64,000 bases of DNA from Actinoplanes italicus (GTDB taxonomy: Bacteria > Actinomycetota > Actinomycetes > Mycobacteriales > Micromonosporaceae). Positions 47,637-57,298 of the stretch are shown here, one piece after another (position 1 is the first letter of the stretch; every line of letters starts with the position of its first letter). A program made the position numbers and the translations under genes. The notes below the pieces were generated by a model. It was not told the DNA's origin. It ran no database searches and saw only the letters and a list, made by a program, of their open reading frames with translations. The stretch lies in assembly GCF_003001815.1 (NCBI RefSeq), contig NZ_PVMZ01000003.1, positions 372,001-436,000 of the forward strand. The letters are read 5' to 3'.

Positions 47637-50600
47637 TTAGAGAACCGGCCGTGTCTCCTCCGGCAGCGCGTCGACCAGCGAGGCGACGTCACGGTGGCCC
47701 ATGTCGATCATCGGCGCGCCGGTACGGCTCAGCGCGCCCCACAACCCGGCGGCGTTACGCACCAGGAACGCCCCCGGGTGGATCACCACGGCCGCGTGCA
47801 CCGGCTCGATCACGACCCGCCCGGCCCGGTCCAGCACCCCGAACCGCTCGCCGGCGTCCACGACCACCAGCCCGTCGTCGGTGAACCCGTCCACCGGCCC
47901 GCCGACGTGCAGCACCGTCGCGAACCCCTGGAACCGCGGCGCCACCACGATCCGCCCGTGCCGGTCGACGGCGCCCCAGACGCCACCCTGCCGCACCAGG
48001 GCCAGCCCGCGCCGGAACGGCCGCGCCTCCTCGAACCCGCCGGCCGCCCCGACCATCCGGTTCTCCCGGTCGATGGCGAACCAGCCACCGTCGTCACGGG
48101 CCACCCAGGCGACGCCCTCGGAGAACCGGCTCACCCGGACGTACCCGTGAGCCGCCGGAATCAGCAGCTCACCGTGCGGGTCGATCAGCTCCCACGCGGC
48201 CGAATCGGGCTTACGCACCCAGGCGCCACCCTCGGCGAACGGCAGCGCCTCCGCATAGCGCGGCTCGACCGCGGCGGCGTACCCCCACAGCCCGGCACCG
48301 TCGTCGAGCAGCGGAACCGGAGCGTCCGGCAGCCCGAGCACCTCGTCCCGGCTCCGCGGGTAGGGTCCCCAGCCGTCACCGGTGCGCCGCGCGACCGCGT
48401 CGAGAGCCAGCTCGATCCGCTCGACCAGGTCCGGGTCCTCGCCCCGGCGTACATCCAAGGCTCTTTCGAAGTGATTGACCGCCTCGAGATAACGCCCCTG
48501 CTCGAACGCCGACCGCCCGGCCAGCTCCCGGATCTCCGCCCGCAGCCGCGAAGGCAGCTCCGGCGAGTCGATCTCGGCATAGATCCGGTCCGCCTCGGCG
48601 AACTCACCCCGCCACTGCAGCACGTGCGCCAGCCGGGCCCGCGCGATCGCGGTGGTCCGCAGATCACCGGCGGCCTCCGCGTGCCGCAGCGCCTCCCGCC
48701 CGTCGGCGAGCGCGTCGTCCAGCTCACCCAGGATCCGATGAACCACCGCACGCAGACTCAGCAGCCCCGCCCGGACGTTGTCCCGCTCGGCGAACTCCAG
48801 CCGGTCGGTGAGCCGATCCGCCACATCCCACAGCCGGTCCGGCTCGTCGACCTGCTCCCGCAGCGTCTGCGGGTCAAAGGTCCACGGGTAGGACGCCAGG
48901 ATCTGCTCAGGATCGGCCCGCCGCCGGTCGGCCGGAGCCGGCTGGTCCCGCCGCTGGCGTACCGGCTCGACCTTCGCCTCCGGCAGACCCTTGCGCGACG
49001 CCGGTTCCCCATCGGTCTCTGCCGCGGCACCGGCTTCGAGGTCTTTCTTCTGCGGTACGTCCGGAGCGGCCCCCTCCGGAGCGGTGCCCTCCTCGGCCAC
49101 CCCGGGTCCGGCAAGCGCCACGTCGGGCTTCCCGCCGGCCTCGTCGATGTCCTCGACCGGCTCTGCCCGGGTGACGAGGGTCTCCTCATCGGACCCGGCC
49201 ACCACCACCGCGGTCGGCTCATCGGCCGCCTCAGGTGAGAGTGTGACGTCCTCGGCGTCCGTCCGGCGGCTGACGACGAGCGTGGGCTCGTCGAGAGTCT
49301 CCGAAGCCGGCTCTTCGACCTTCCACAATCCGCCCGGATCACCGTGCGGGAGCGACGAGACACCCGGCTCGCCGACCGGATCCGCATCCTCGGCCACGGT
49401 GGTCTCCGGTTCGGCCGAAAGCACCCGCGAGACGAAGACCGTGTCCTCGTCCTCCTCCTCGTCCTCCTCCTCGACCGGCGACGATCCGGCGACCACCCCG
49501 GCCCCGGCCGCTGCGGTATCCGACGGGCCGTCCTCGGAACCCGTCACCGGCCCGCTCAGGTCATCCGGACCGCCGGCCACGTCGTGGTGTGTGACGCCCG
49601 ACTCGCCGAGATCAGACTGCGGCACGCTGTCCGAGGCGTCCGCGAGGGCCGGCTCAGCCGCCTCCGGCGGGGCGGCATCCGGTTCGAGCTGGGCCGGAGT
49701 GTCCTCGACGTCTCCGTCCTCAGAGCCCGGCGAGTCGTCCTCGACGGCACCGGACTCGTACCGCGAGCTTTCCACCCGATCCGGCCACGCGCCGGAGTCC
49801 TCAGCCGTCGCAGTCTCAGCCGTGAGGCCTTCACCAGCGGCGAGCCCGGTAGACGAGTCGTCATTCCCCGCAGCCCCGGAGCCGGCCGAGATCGCCGCCG
49901 TGATGTCCTTAGCCGACGTGTACCCGTCCGTAGCCGCGATGCCGTCATCCGAAGCAACCGCATCACCATCGAGCGACACGGACCGGCCGGAAGCCCGGAC
50001 ATCCTCAACCGGCGAGGCCGTGGCCGAACCCGTACCGTCGTCCGCCCCGAGGCCACCCGGCACCGAGAGGTCCCGCGACCAGGCGGTCTCCTCTCCCGCC
50101 GGGAGCTCCGGAGCCGACGCGATTTCAGCCGTTGCCGGAACATCGTGCGGTGCAGCGACGCCACCGGCTGCCGGGACGTCGTGAGGCGAGGCGGGAACAT
50201 CCCCCGGCCACGCGAACTCGTCCCTGACCGCAAGCTCCGGAGGCGACACGGGTTCAGCCGTCGTCGGTACCTCATGCGGCGCCGCGAGTTCACCGGTCGC
50301 CGGAACGTCCTGAGCCGTTTCGAGCGCGGTCGAAGCCGGAACGTCCTGCGGCATTGCGGATTCGCTGTCTGCATGGACTTCCTGAGGCGAGGTTCCCTCA
50401 CCCTGTACAGCGAAGTCTTGCAGGGCTGCCGGCTCACTGGTTGCCGGAACATCCTGGAACGACGCCGGTGCAACCGGTGCGGGGAGGTCAGGCGGCGATG
50501 CGGATTCACCGGTCGCCGAGACTTCCTGAAGCGAGGCGGGCTCAGCCGGACCGGGAGCGTCCTGCGGTGATATGGACCCATCCGCTGCCGGAACGTCCTG

Positions 50601-53600
50601 GGGCTCGCTGAGCACCGGGCCGGTCTCGGTGAGCGTGACGTCTGTGCTCTCGGCTCCGGCAGGAGTGTCCCCGGCGGGAGTATCTCCGGCGGGGGTGTCG
50701 TCGTCGGAGTCTTCCCCTTCGACCGGAGCGAACCAGCCCAGCGGACGTGCCTCGGGGACGACGCTTTCGACCGCCTCGACCGGTTCCGCCTCGGGAACCG
50801 GAGTGGTCGCCCCGAGCCCGCTCATCGACAGGAGCCATCCGAGACCGTGGGTCTCCGGTTCCTCCGTCGTCGGAACGGGCGCCGTCGGCGCGCCGGTGAC
50901 CGGAGCGAGCCCCGCCTCCGCGGCGAACGGCACCGCCGGCTCCGCCGCGTGCGGCGTGGTGGCCCCTCCCGCGAACGGCGTGGCGGGCTCTGCGGGAGAC
51001 GATCGGGCACCGCCCACCTCGGCCGGCGTGCCGGACGCCGATCCGGCCCCCGGCCCCCATCCGGTTCCCGGCCCGCGGCCGGTCTCGGGCCGAGCCGGGT
51101 CGGCGGCGTCGGCGCGAACTCCTGGCTGGACGTTCCCGTGCTGCCACTGATCCGCGACGGGACCACGCTCGACGTTGCCCGGCGCGCCGGGCGCCGCCGG
51201 GGTGAACCCGCGGGGATCGATCGCCCGGACCCGCTCATCGGGAAGCCCGGACGTCTCCGCCCCGGACCGCCGCAATCCGAAGGGCCGCGTCGGATCGTCC
51301 AGGTTCTGCGTGACCTCGTGACGGGTCTCCGAGGGTGGGACATGCCCGAGCCGCCGCGGGTCGAGCGGCCGGGTCGGATCCTGTTCGTCGTCATGCCCAC
51401 GACCGCCGAACCCGGCGCCGCCGAAGCCACTGCCCCCGGCAGGCTCCTGTCCACGGGGGAACGAACCCCCTGCTCCGGTGCCGGATGAGCCGTGCGCCAC
51501 CGTCCCGGAAACCGGCGCGACCGCATGTCCAGCGGCGGTCCCGGAAGGGGCACCTCCGGCCGGCCCCGACACCGGCGCGACCCCCGCGTGTCCACCGGTG
51601 GCCCCGGGCGGCACGACACCGGCGGGCCCGGAGACCGGCGCGACCGCCCCGTGCCCGGCAGCCACCCCGGCGGTCCCGGCGGTCGGGTAGCCGGCAGCCG
51701 GCCCAGCGGCCGGGTAGCCGGCAGTCGCCCCGGGGGCCGGGTGGTCGGCAGCCGTCCCGGCGGCTGGGTAGCCAGAAGTCGCCCCGGCGGGCGGGTAGCC
51801 AGCAGCCGTCCCGGCGGGCGGGTAGCCAGCAGCCGTCCCGGCGGCCGGGTAGCCGGCAGTCGCCCCGGGGGTCCCGGCTGCCGGGTGTCCGGGTGACGCT
51901 CCGGCAGGCCCGGAGGCTGGTGCGACGCCCGGCATCCCGCGCAAATCATGGCCCGCGGACGCACCCGTGCCGAACTCTCCGCCGTTCGAAGCGAGTCCGG
52001 AGACCGGCGCGACCGAGGCGTGCCCCGACACCGACCCGGCGGCGGCCGGGAATCCCGCGCGCGGTCCCGTCGCCGCCGGCCCTGAGACAGGTGCCGCGCC
52101 GGATCCGGCGTGCCGATCCGATCCGGCGGCGCTCGCAGGCGCCTGACCCGGTCCACCAGGAGCCCGCAGCGCCTGCGTCGTCTCCGGCCCGGCCGGGTAC
52201 GTCCCACCCGTGCTGGGAACCGACGCCCCCTGCCCGGGCGCGACCCGACCGGGATGTCCGGCCGTTCCGGAAACCGCACCGTGCCCGGAACCGACCTGGC
52301 CGGACAATCCGACCGACCCGGATCCGGCATGCCCGGATGTGGGCTGGCCTGGAACTCCGGCATGCCCGGATGTGGGCTGGCCCGGAACTCCGGCATGCCC
52401 GGATGTGGGCTGGCCCGGAACTCCGGCATGCCCGGATGTGGGCTGGCCCGGAACTCCGGCATGTCCCGACATCTGCTGAGCGGCGTGCCCGGCGACGGGG
52501 ACACCCTGCCCGGACGCGGCCTGGCCCGGAATCCCGGCCGGCCCGGAGACCGGAGCGGCCCCGCCGGCCATGCCACGACTCTGGCTGGGCACCGGCATAC
52601 CGGGCCCGTGCCCCGGCACGGCCGGGTAGACGGCGGCCGGATTCACCGGTTGCGACGGCGTGACGCGGGTCGGCTGCGCCGCCGGACGTGACGGGGCCGG
52701 AGAGCGCCGGTCCTGTGGTGCGGGCCGCAGGTCGAACGGTGCGTCCGGGGTGCGCCCGTCACGGGACGTACGGCGGTCGTCGGCGTAGGCCGGGAAGGCC
52801 TCGGCGGGCACCGGACGTGCCGCGCCGTAGGCGGCCCCGGCGGGCGACGTCGGTCCGCTGACCGGCCGGGGCTCGCCATCCTGACGCGGGATCTGCTGTT
52901 CCGGGCCACCGTGACGCGGGATCTGCTGTTCCGGGCCACCCTGACGCGGGATCTGCTGCTCCGGTGCCTGACGGCGCCCGTGATAGCTCGGGTCCTGACC
53001 CGGAGGGAACCCCGCCGAGGCGGCAGGTGTGACGGGCGCGCCGAAGCGGCCAGGCGCGCCGTGCTCGTGACGACCGGGGTGACCCTCATGCCGGCCGGGC
53101 CCACCCTCATGCCGGCCGGGCCCGCCGTGCGACGGCTGTCCCGGTGCGCCCGGTCCACCGGTCCACGCCGTACCGGAAGATCCCTGACCGCCGCCGTGCG
53201 AAGCAGGCCCGCCCTGAGGACCGGGATGGCCGCCGGAAGAGCCCGGACCAAAGCCGTGCGAACCAGGCCCGCCCTGCGAACCAGGCCCGCCCTGAGGACC
53301 GGGACGGCCGCCGGGAGGAACCGGCCCGGCGCCGGGTCCCTGCTGCCCCGGACGACCCTGCGGGCCCGGCCCGCCGAACTGACCAGGACCACCGCGCGGC
53401 CCCTGCCCACCCGGCGACGGATCGGGGGAGCCAGGCTGAGGCCCACGCCCCCACCCGGAGGCGTCGGAGGGCATCCGCCCGGGCGAGACGGGCGCGGAGG
53501 AAACCGGCCCGGACTGGCCGTAGACGGGTGCGGCACCGCGCCGCTGTTCGGGCATCGGGTTGTGCGTCTGAGCGGGCCGATTCCAGGAAGGCTCGTCCCG

Positions 53601-53909
53601 TGAGTCCCGTGAGTCCCGTGAGTCCCGTGACGGCTGATTCTGATCAGCGGGCGGAACGACGGCGCGCCCACGGCCGGCACCGCTCACCGGTGCCGAACTG
53701 GCCGGCGCGGATCCGCCCCGGGATGCCTCGTAGACGGGGGTGTGCACGGCCTTGCGGCGGCCCGGGTCGCCGGGATAGCGCTGCCCGGGCAGCGGCTCCC
53801 ACTCCCAGGTGATCTCGTAGACCCAGGCGGGCTCGTCGTCCCAGCTGTCGCCCGGCCGGGAGCTCCAGCCGTTCATCGGGCGCCCCATGGGTGGCCCGTC
53901 GAATGGCAA
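47637..53909 (-). CDS. Giant 2090-residue protein with disordered repeats, TPR and WG repeats
   Basis: The frame opens with TTG 53909; ATG 53888 or 53876 are also possible starts. After a conserved N-terminus (WSSRPGDSWDDEPAWVYEITW) come about 1500 residues of low complexity: Gly/Pro/Gln-rich, SRD and EQQIPRQGGP repeats, eleven-residue units of HAGVPGQPTSG type, GYPAAGTAA units, then acidic Pro/Val/Thr/Ala stretches. The C-terminal 450 residues are folded: TPR-like helices (LRAVVHRILGELDDALADGREAL), then WG-type repeats (EGVAWVARDDGGWFAIDRENRMVG, GGVWGAVDRHGRIVVAPRF, AGLWGALSR). No signal peptide or membrane helix. Possibly a scaffold protein; function unknown. Confidence 0.8.
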   Translation of the reverse strand: MPFDGPPMGRPMNGWSSRPGDSWDDEPAWVYEITWEWEPLPGQRYPGDPGRRKAVHTPVYEASRGGSAPASSAPVSGAGRGRAVVPPADQNQPSRDSRDSRDSRDEPSWNRPAQTHNPMPEQRRGAAPVYGQSGPVSSAPVSPGRMPSDASGWGRGPQPGSPDPSPGGQGPRGGPGQFGGPGPQGRPGQQGPGAGPVPPGGRPGPQGGPGSQGGPGSHGFGPGSSGGHPGPQGGPASHGGGQGSSGTAWTGGPGAPGQPSHGGPGRHEGGPGRHEGHPGRHEHGAPGRFGAPVTPAASAGFPPGQDPSYHGRRQAPEQQIPRQGGPEQQIPRHGGPEQQIPRQDGEPRPVSGPTSPAGAAYGAARPVPAEAFPAYADDRRTSRDGRTPDAPFDLRPAPQDRRSPAPSRPAAQPTRVTPSQPVNPAAVYPAVPGHGPGMPVPSQSRGMAGGAAPVSGPAGIPGQAASGQGVPVAGHAAQQMSGHAGVPGQPTSGHAGVPGQPTSGHAGVPGQPTSGHAGVPGQPTSGHAGSGSVGLSGQVGSGHGAVSGTAGHPGRVAPGQGASVPSTGGTYPAGPETTQALRAPGGPGQAPASAAGSDRHAGSGAAPVSGPAATGPRAGFPAAAGSVSGHASVAPVSGLASNGGEFGTGASAGHDLRGMPGVAPASGPAGASPGHPAAGTPGATAGYPAAGTAAGYPPAGTAAGYPPAGATSGYPAAGTAADHPAPGATAGYPAAGPAAGYPTAGTAGVAAGHGAVAPVSGPAGVVPPGATGGHAGVAPVSGPAGGAPSGTAAGHAVAPVSGTVAHGSSGTGAGGSFPRGQEPAGGSGFGGAGFGGRGHDDEQDPTRPLDPRRLGHVPPSETRHEVTQNLDDPTRPFGLRRSGAETSGLPDERVRAIDPRGFTPAAPGAPGNVERGPVADQWQHGNVQPGVRADAADPARPETGRGPGTGWGPGAGSASGTPAEVGGARSSPAEPATPFAGGATTPHAAEPAVPFAAEAGLAPVTGAPTAPVPTTEEPETHGLGWLLSMSGLGATTPVPEAEPVEAVESVVPEARPLGWFAPVEGEDSDDDTPAGDTPAGDTPAGAESTDVTLTETGPVLSEPQDVPAADGSISPQDAPGPAEPASLQEVSATGESASPPDLPAPVAPASFQDVPATSEPAALQDFAVQGEGTSPQEVHADSESAMPQDVPASTALETAQDVPATGELAAPHEVPTTAEPVSPPELAVRDEFAWPGDVPASPHDVPAAGGVAAPHDVPATAEIASAPELPAGEETAWSRDLSVPGGLGADDGTGSATASPVEDVRASGRSVSLDGDAVASDDGIAATDGYTSAKDITAAISAGSGAAGNDDSSTGLAAGEGLTAETATAEDSGAWPDRVESSRYESGAVEDDSPGSEDGDVEDTPAQLEPDAAPPEAAEPALADASDSVPQSDLGESGVTHHDVAGGPDDLSGPVTGSEDGPSDTAAAGAGVVAGSSPVEEEDEEEDEDTVFVSRVLSAEPETTVAEDADPVGEPGVSSLPHGDPGGLWKVEEPASETLDEPTLVVSRRTDAEDVTLSPEAADEPTAVVVAGSDEETLVTRAEPVEDIDEAGGKPDVALAGPGVAEEGTAPEGAAPDVPQKKDLEAGAAAETDGEPASRKGLPEAKVEPVRQRRDQPAPADRRRADPEQILASYPWTFDPQTLREQVDEPDRLWDVADRLTDRLEFAERDNVRAGLLSLRAVVHRILGELDDALADGREALRHAEAAGDLRTTAIARARLAHVLQWRGEFAEADRIYAEIDSPELPSRLRAEIRELAGRSAFEQGRYLEAVNHFERALDVRRGEDPDLVERIELALDAVARRTGDGWGPYPRSRDEVLGLPDAPVPLLDDGAGLWGYAAAVEPRYAEALPFAEGGAWVRKPDSAAWELIDPHGELLIPAAHGYVRVSRFSEGVAWVARDDGGWFAIDRENRMVGAAGGFEEARPFRRGLALVRQGGVWGAVDRHGRIVVAPRFQGFATVLHVGGPVDGFTDDGLVVVDAGERFGVLDRAGRVVIEPVHAAVVIHPGAFLVRNAAGLWGALSRTGAPMIDMGHRDVASLVDALPEETRPVL
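52328..52466. repeat. 33-bp tandem repeat in the giant gene
   Basis: Units start at 52328, 52361, 52394 and 52427, with a degenerate one at 52460, each beginning CATGCCCGGATGTGGGCTGG. The period is exactly 33 bases, encoding an 11-residue unit on the minus strand, so the reading frame is kept when copy number changes. Confidence 0.9.
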
Positions 53910-54037
53910 CGCTCCGTCACGGCGAACTCCACCTGTCAGATATATGAGACCGGTCAGAAAATGAGCCGCGCCCGAACCGGGGACCCGCGTAGAGTCGCCC
54001 GGCTCCGTTGCGGGGGTTTGGAAAGGAGATTAACGGC

Positions 54038-54898
54038 GTGGACCAGCGAGACGCCAGCGTGCCGACGATCTCTCGATTAGGTCCGTTCCGCGCCTCCGTC
54101 GCTACTTTCGGTGCGCTGATCGGCTCGGGTTTCCGGCGGTACGCGACCTACCGGCAAGCCACCATAGCCGGAACGTTCACCAACATCGTGTTCGGCTTCC
54201 TCCGGTGTTACGTGCTGCTCGCGGTGGCGGAGCAGGCCGCGGGGCAGCGTCCGGGCGGTTACGACGCCGAACAGCTGGCCCTGTATGTCTGGGTGGGCCA
54301 AGGTCTACTCAGCGTCATCGGCATCTGGGGCTGGACCGAGCTGGCCGATCGGATCCGCACCGGCGACATCGCGGCCGACCTGTTACGTCCGATCGCCCCG
54401 GTCACCGCCTATCTGGCCGCCGACCTGGGCCGGGCATTGCACGGCATGATGACCCGGTTCGGACCGCCGCTGCTGGCCGGAGCCCTGTTCTTCCCGCTGC
54501 ACACCCCGCAGCGGTGGCAGACCGTGCCACTGTTCGCGCTGTCCGTACTCCTCGCGGTGATCATCTGTTTCGGGTGCCGTTATGTCGTGAACTCGACCGC
54601 CTACTGGTTGCAGGACGCCCGCGGCCCGATCACGCTGTGGACTCTCGGCTCGGGGGTGCTGGGTGGCCTCTACTTCCCGCTGCGGCTGCTTCCGCAGGAG
54701 TTCCTGGTGATGCTGTGGCTGGCGACACCGTTGCCGAGCCTGCTGCAGGCGCCGCTCGACGTGATCGCCGAACGGGACGGCCCGGCATTGCAGGCCGGTC
54801 TGGTGGTGGTGCAGGCCGGGTGGGCGGTGGCGATGCTGGCGCTGGCCGGGCTGTTGCAGCGGCGGGCCGAGAAGCGCCTGGTGGTACAGGGTGGGTGA
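54038..54898 (+). CDS. ABC-2 type transporter permease 1
   Basis: 286 aa from GTG 54038 with GAAAGGAG upstream. About six membrane helices; GSGFRRYATYRQATIAGTF at the start, LRTGDIAADLLRP-like IRTGDIAADLLRPIAP loop and ARGPITLWTLGSGVLGG mark the DUF990/ABC-2 permease group. Forms a heteromeric exporter with the permease at 54891 and the ATPase at 55688. Confidence 0.9.
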   Translation: MDQRDASVPTISRLGPFRASVATFGALIGSGFRRYATYRQATIAGTFTNIVFGFLRCYVLLAVAEQAAGQRPGGYDAEQLALYVWVGQGLLSVIGIWGWTELADRIRTGDIAADLLRPIAPVTAYLAADLGRALHGMMTRFGPPLLAGALFFPLHTPQRWQTVPLFALSVLLAVIICFGCRYVVNSTAYWLQDARGPITLWTLGSGVLGGLYFPLRLLPQEFLVMLWLATPLPSLLQAPLDVIAERDGPALQAGLVVVQAGWAVAMLALAGLLQRRAEKRLVVQGG

Positions 54899-55691
54899 AT
54901 GGCGGGCCTATGCGGCTCTGGGTGTCGCGCAGATCCGGTCGGTGACCGTCTATCGCGCCTCGTTCCTGGTCGAGGTGTTCGGCAACATGGGCGCGACCGT
55001 CTTCGACGTGCTGACGGTGCTGGTGCTGTTCCGGGCGACCCCGGAGGTGGGCGGGTTCTCGCTGCGCGAGGCGGTTCTGATCGTGGGCCTGAGCTCGGCC
55101 GGTTTCGCCCTTGCCGACTTCGCGGTCGGTAACGTGGATCGCCTGAAGACCTACGTGCGGGCCGGGACGCTGGACGCGGTGCTGGTCCGTCCGCTGCCCG
55201 CGTTGCCGCAGCTCCTGCTGATGGACCTGCCGATCCGCAAGACGCTGCGGGTGGTGTTCGGCCTCGTGGTGCTCGGTGTCGCGGTCGCGGCCAACGACAT
55301 CCACTGGACGCCGCTACGACTGTTTCTGATCGTGCTGACCCCGCTCGCGGCGACGGTCTTCTTCGGGTCGATCTTCGTGTTGAGTGCCAGCCTGGCGTTC
55401 TGGTGGGTCGACTCCGGGGAGATCGGTGCCGCCTTCACCTACGGCGGGCGCGACTTCACCTCGTACCCCATCTCGGTTTATGGCAGTTGGTTCCGCAATC
55501 TCTTCGCGTACGCGCTGGGATTCGGTTTCGTCGCCTACCAGCCGGCGCTCGCACTGCTGGGCCGCGCTGATCCGCTCGGTCTGCCGGCCTGGGCCGGTTT
55601 CCTGTCTCCGCTGGTCGCGCTCGGCGCGGCCACGATCGCCGCCGGTGTCTGGCGCGCCGGCATCCGCCACTACCGGAGCACCGGGTCATGA
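54891..55691 (+). CDS. ABC-2 type transporter permease 2
   Basis: 266 aa from GTG 54891, 8-base overlap. Six membrane helices with YRASFLVEVFGNMGATVFDVL and RLKTYVRAGTLDAVLVRPLP; the RxGxLDxxLxRP loop is the same as in permease 1 and typical of this exporter family. Ends 4 bases into the ATPase gene. Confidence 0.9.
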   Translation: MGEWRAYAALGVAQIRSVTVYRASFLVEVFGNMGATVFDVLTVLVLFRATPEVGGFSLREAVLIVGLSSAGFALADFAVGNVDRLKTYVRAGTLDAVLVRPLPALPQLLLMDLPIRKTLRVVFGLVVLGVAVAANDIHWTPLRLFLIVLTPLAATVFFGSIFVLSASLAFWWVDSGEIGAAFTYGGRDFTSYPISVYGSWFRNLFAYALGFGFVAYQPALALLGRADPLGLPAWAGFLSPLVALGAATIAAGVWRAGIRHYRSTGS

Positions 55692-56638
55692 TCAAAATGC
55701 AAGACCTCAAGAAGGATTTCACTGTACGGGTCAAAGCAGGCCGATTCCGGCGGCTGAAACGCACGGTAGCCGCCGTGGACGGCGTGAGCCTCACCATCGA
55801 GCGCGGTGAGATGGTCGGTTACATCGGCCCGAACGGCGCCGGCAAGTCGACGACCCTGAAGATGCTCACCGGAGTGCTGACGCCCTCCTCCGGCGAGGTG
55901 TCGGTGTGCGGCCTGACCCCGGTCCCGCAGCGCACCAGGCTGGCGCTGCGGATCGGCGTGGTGTTCGGCCAGCGCTCGCAGCTGTGGTGGGACCTGCCGC
56001 TGCGAGAGTCGTTCGAGCTGCTCCGGCACGTCTACCGGGTGCCGGCCGCCGGCCATGCGACCCGGTTGCGGCGCTGCCGTGACCTGCTGGACCTGGACGA
56101 GTTCCTGGACACACCGGTCCGGCAGCTGTCGCTGGGCCAGCGGATGCGCGGCGAGCTGACGGCGGCCCTGCTGCACGGCCCCGAGGTGCTGTTCCTCGAC
56201 GAGCCGACGATCGGTCTGGACGTGGTGAGCAAGCAGGCGGTCCGGTCGTTCCTGGCAGAGCTGGGCCGTACCGGTGACGTGACCCTGGTGCTTACCACCC
56301 ACGACCTGGCCGACATCGAGCGCCTCTGTGAGCGCCTCGTCGTGATCGACCACGGCCGGGTGGTGCACGACGGCAGCATCGAGGCGCTGCACGCCCGGTA
56401 CGGTTCCCGTCGCAGCCTCGTCGCCGACCTCGACAGGCCCCTGCCCGACGGCTTCACCCTGGACGGCACGACGCTCACCTCGGTGACCGCTAATGGTCAT
56501 CGCGTGACGTTCACCCTGGACTCGGTCACTGCCGGAGTGGCGGTGGCCGGCCTGGTGGCCGCCGTCGCGGTCCGCGACCTGTCCGTCGTCGAACCCGACA
56601 TCGAGGACGTGGTGGCCCGCCTTTACACCGAGCGCTGA
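55688..56638 (+). CDS. ABC transporter ATP-binding protein
   Basis: 316 aa from ATG 55688. Walker A GPNGAGKST (47-55), signature LSLGQRMRGEL, Walker B VLFLDEPTIGLD and the switch His in LTTHDLADIERL. The C-terminal 70 residues are an extra domain common in drug or polysaccharide exporters of the NatA/DrrA type. Drives the two permeases encoded upstream; substrate unknown. Confidence 0.95.
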   Translation: MIKMQDLKKDFTVRVKAGRFRRLKRTVAAVDGVSLTIERGEMVGYIGPNGAGKSTTLKMLTGVLTPSSGEVSVCGLTPVPQRTRLALRIGVVFGQRSQLWWDLPLRESFELLRHVYRVPAAGHATRLRRCRDLLDLDEFLDTPVRQLSLGQRMRGELTAALLHGPEVLFLDEPTIGLDVVSKQAVRSFLAELGRTGDVTLVLTTHDLADIERLCERLVVIDHGRVVHDGSIEALHARYGSRRSLVADLDRPLPDGFTLDGTTLTSVTANGHRVTFTLDSVTAGVAVAGLVAAVAVRDLSVVEPDIEDVVARLYTER

Positions 56639-56674
56639 CCTACCGGGCTGTTCGCGATGCTTCGGCGGCTGGGC

Positions 56675-57232
56675 TCAGCGGTGTTCCATGACCAGGATCA
56701 CCCATGAGCCCGGCTCCAGCGCCTCGTAGCTGTGCGGCACGTCACCCGGGAACGTGACGTAGTCACCGGGCCCGACCTCGACCAGCTCATCGACCGGCCC
56801 GGTGCGGATCCGGCCCCCGGCCACCACCATGTGTTCGACACTGCCCGGAATGTGAGGATCCGCATCCCGGCGCGCCCCCGGCTCGAGTTCGAGCACGTAG
56901 ACGTCGCGACGCGTGCCCGGGACCCCGGCGGACAGCAGCGTCCCGTAGACGTCGGCACCCTCCGCCCGGACCCGCGGGCTGCTGCCGGCCCGTACCACGC
57001 GCACCGGCGACGACGGCGGCTCGACCAGCCGGCTGAACGGGACGCCGAGCGCGACACCGAGCGCCCACAGCGTCTCGATGCTCGGGTTGCCGCTGCCGGA
57101 CTCCAGCTGGGACAGGGTCGACTTGGCCAGTCCGGCCCGCCGGGCCAGCTCGGTCAGCGAGATCCCGGCCCGGTCCCGCTCCCGGCGCAGGGCGGCGGCG
57201 ATGACGGCCAGCGGCGGTGCCGGCTGCTGCAT
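56675..57232 (-). CDS. Xre-cupin transcription regulator
   Basis: 185 aa from ATG 57232. Residues 8-66 hold an HTH (RDRAGISLTELARRAGLAKSTLSQLESGSG, a classic Xre unit), residues 105-180 a cupin (GSVEHMVVAGGRIRTG, VGPGDYVTFPGDVPHSYEAL). The gene diverges from azlC, and two copies of a palindrome lie in the 66-base gap, so it probably controls azlCD and itself. Confidence 0.92.
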   Translation of the reverse strand: MQQPAPPLAVIAAALRRERDRAGISLTELARRAGLAKSTLSQLESGSGNPSIETLWALGVALGVPFSRLVEPPSSPVRVVRAGSSPRVRAEGADVYGTLLSAGVPGTRRDVYVLELEPGARRDADPHIPGSVEHMVVAGGRIRTGPVDELVEVGPGDYVTFPGDVPHSYEALEPGSWVILVMEHR

Positions 57233-57254
57233 GTTCGCTCCATCGGTCTACAGC

Positions 57255-57297
57255 GTTCGGTTTGACGAACACTCGCGTATCGTTCAGCATGTCGAAC
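57255..57297. promoter_or_regulatory. Duplicated operator GTTCRGYWTGWCGAAC
   Basis: GTTCGGTTTGACGAAC (57255-57270) and GTTCAGCATGTCGAAC (57282-57297) are two imperfect palindromes of the same consensus, 27 bases apart. The second touches the azlC start (57299). A TTGACG -35-like box lies within the first. They are likely binding sites of the divergent Xre-cupin regulator. Confidence 0.65.
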
Positions 57298-57298
57298 T

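Noticed and set aside
52328..52466. 33-bp regular repeat considered as CRISPR
   Set aside because: The copies are contiguous without spacers and lie inside a coding frame as an 11-residue repeat.
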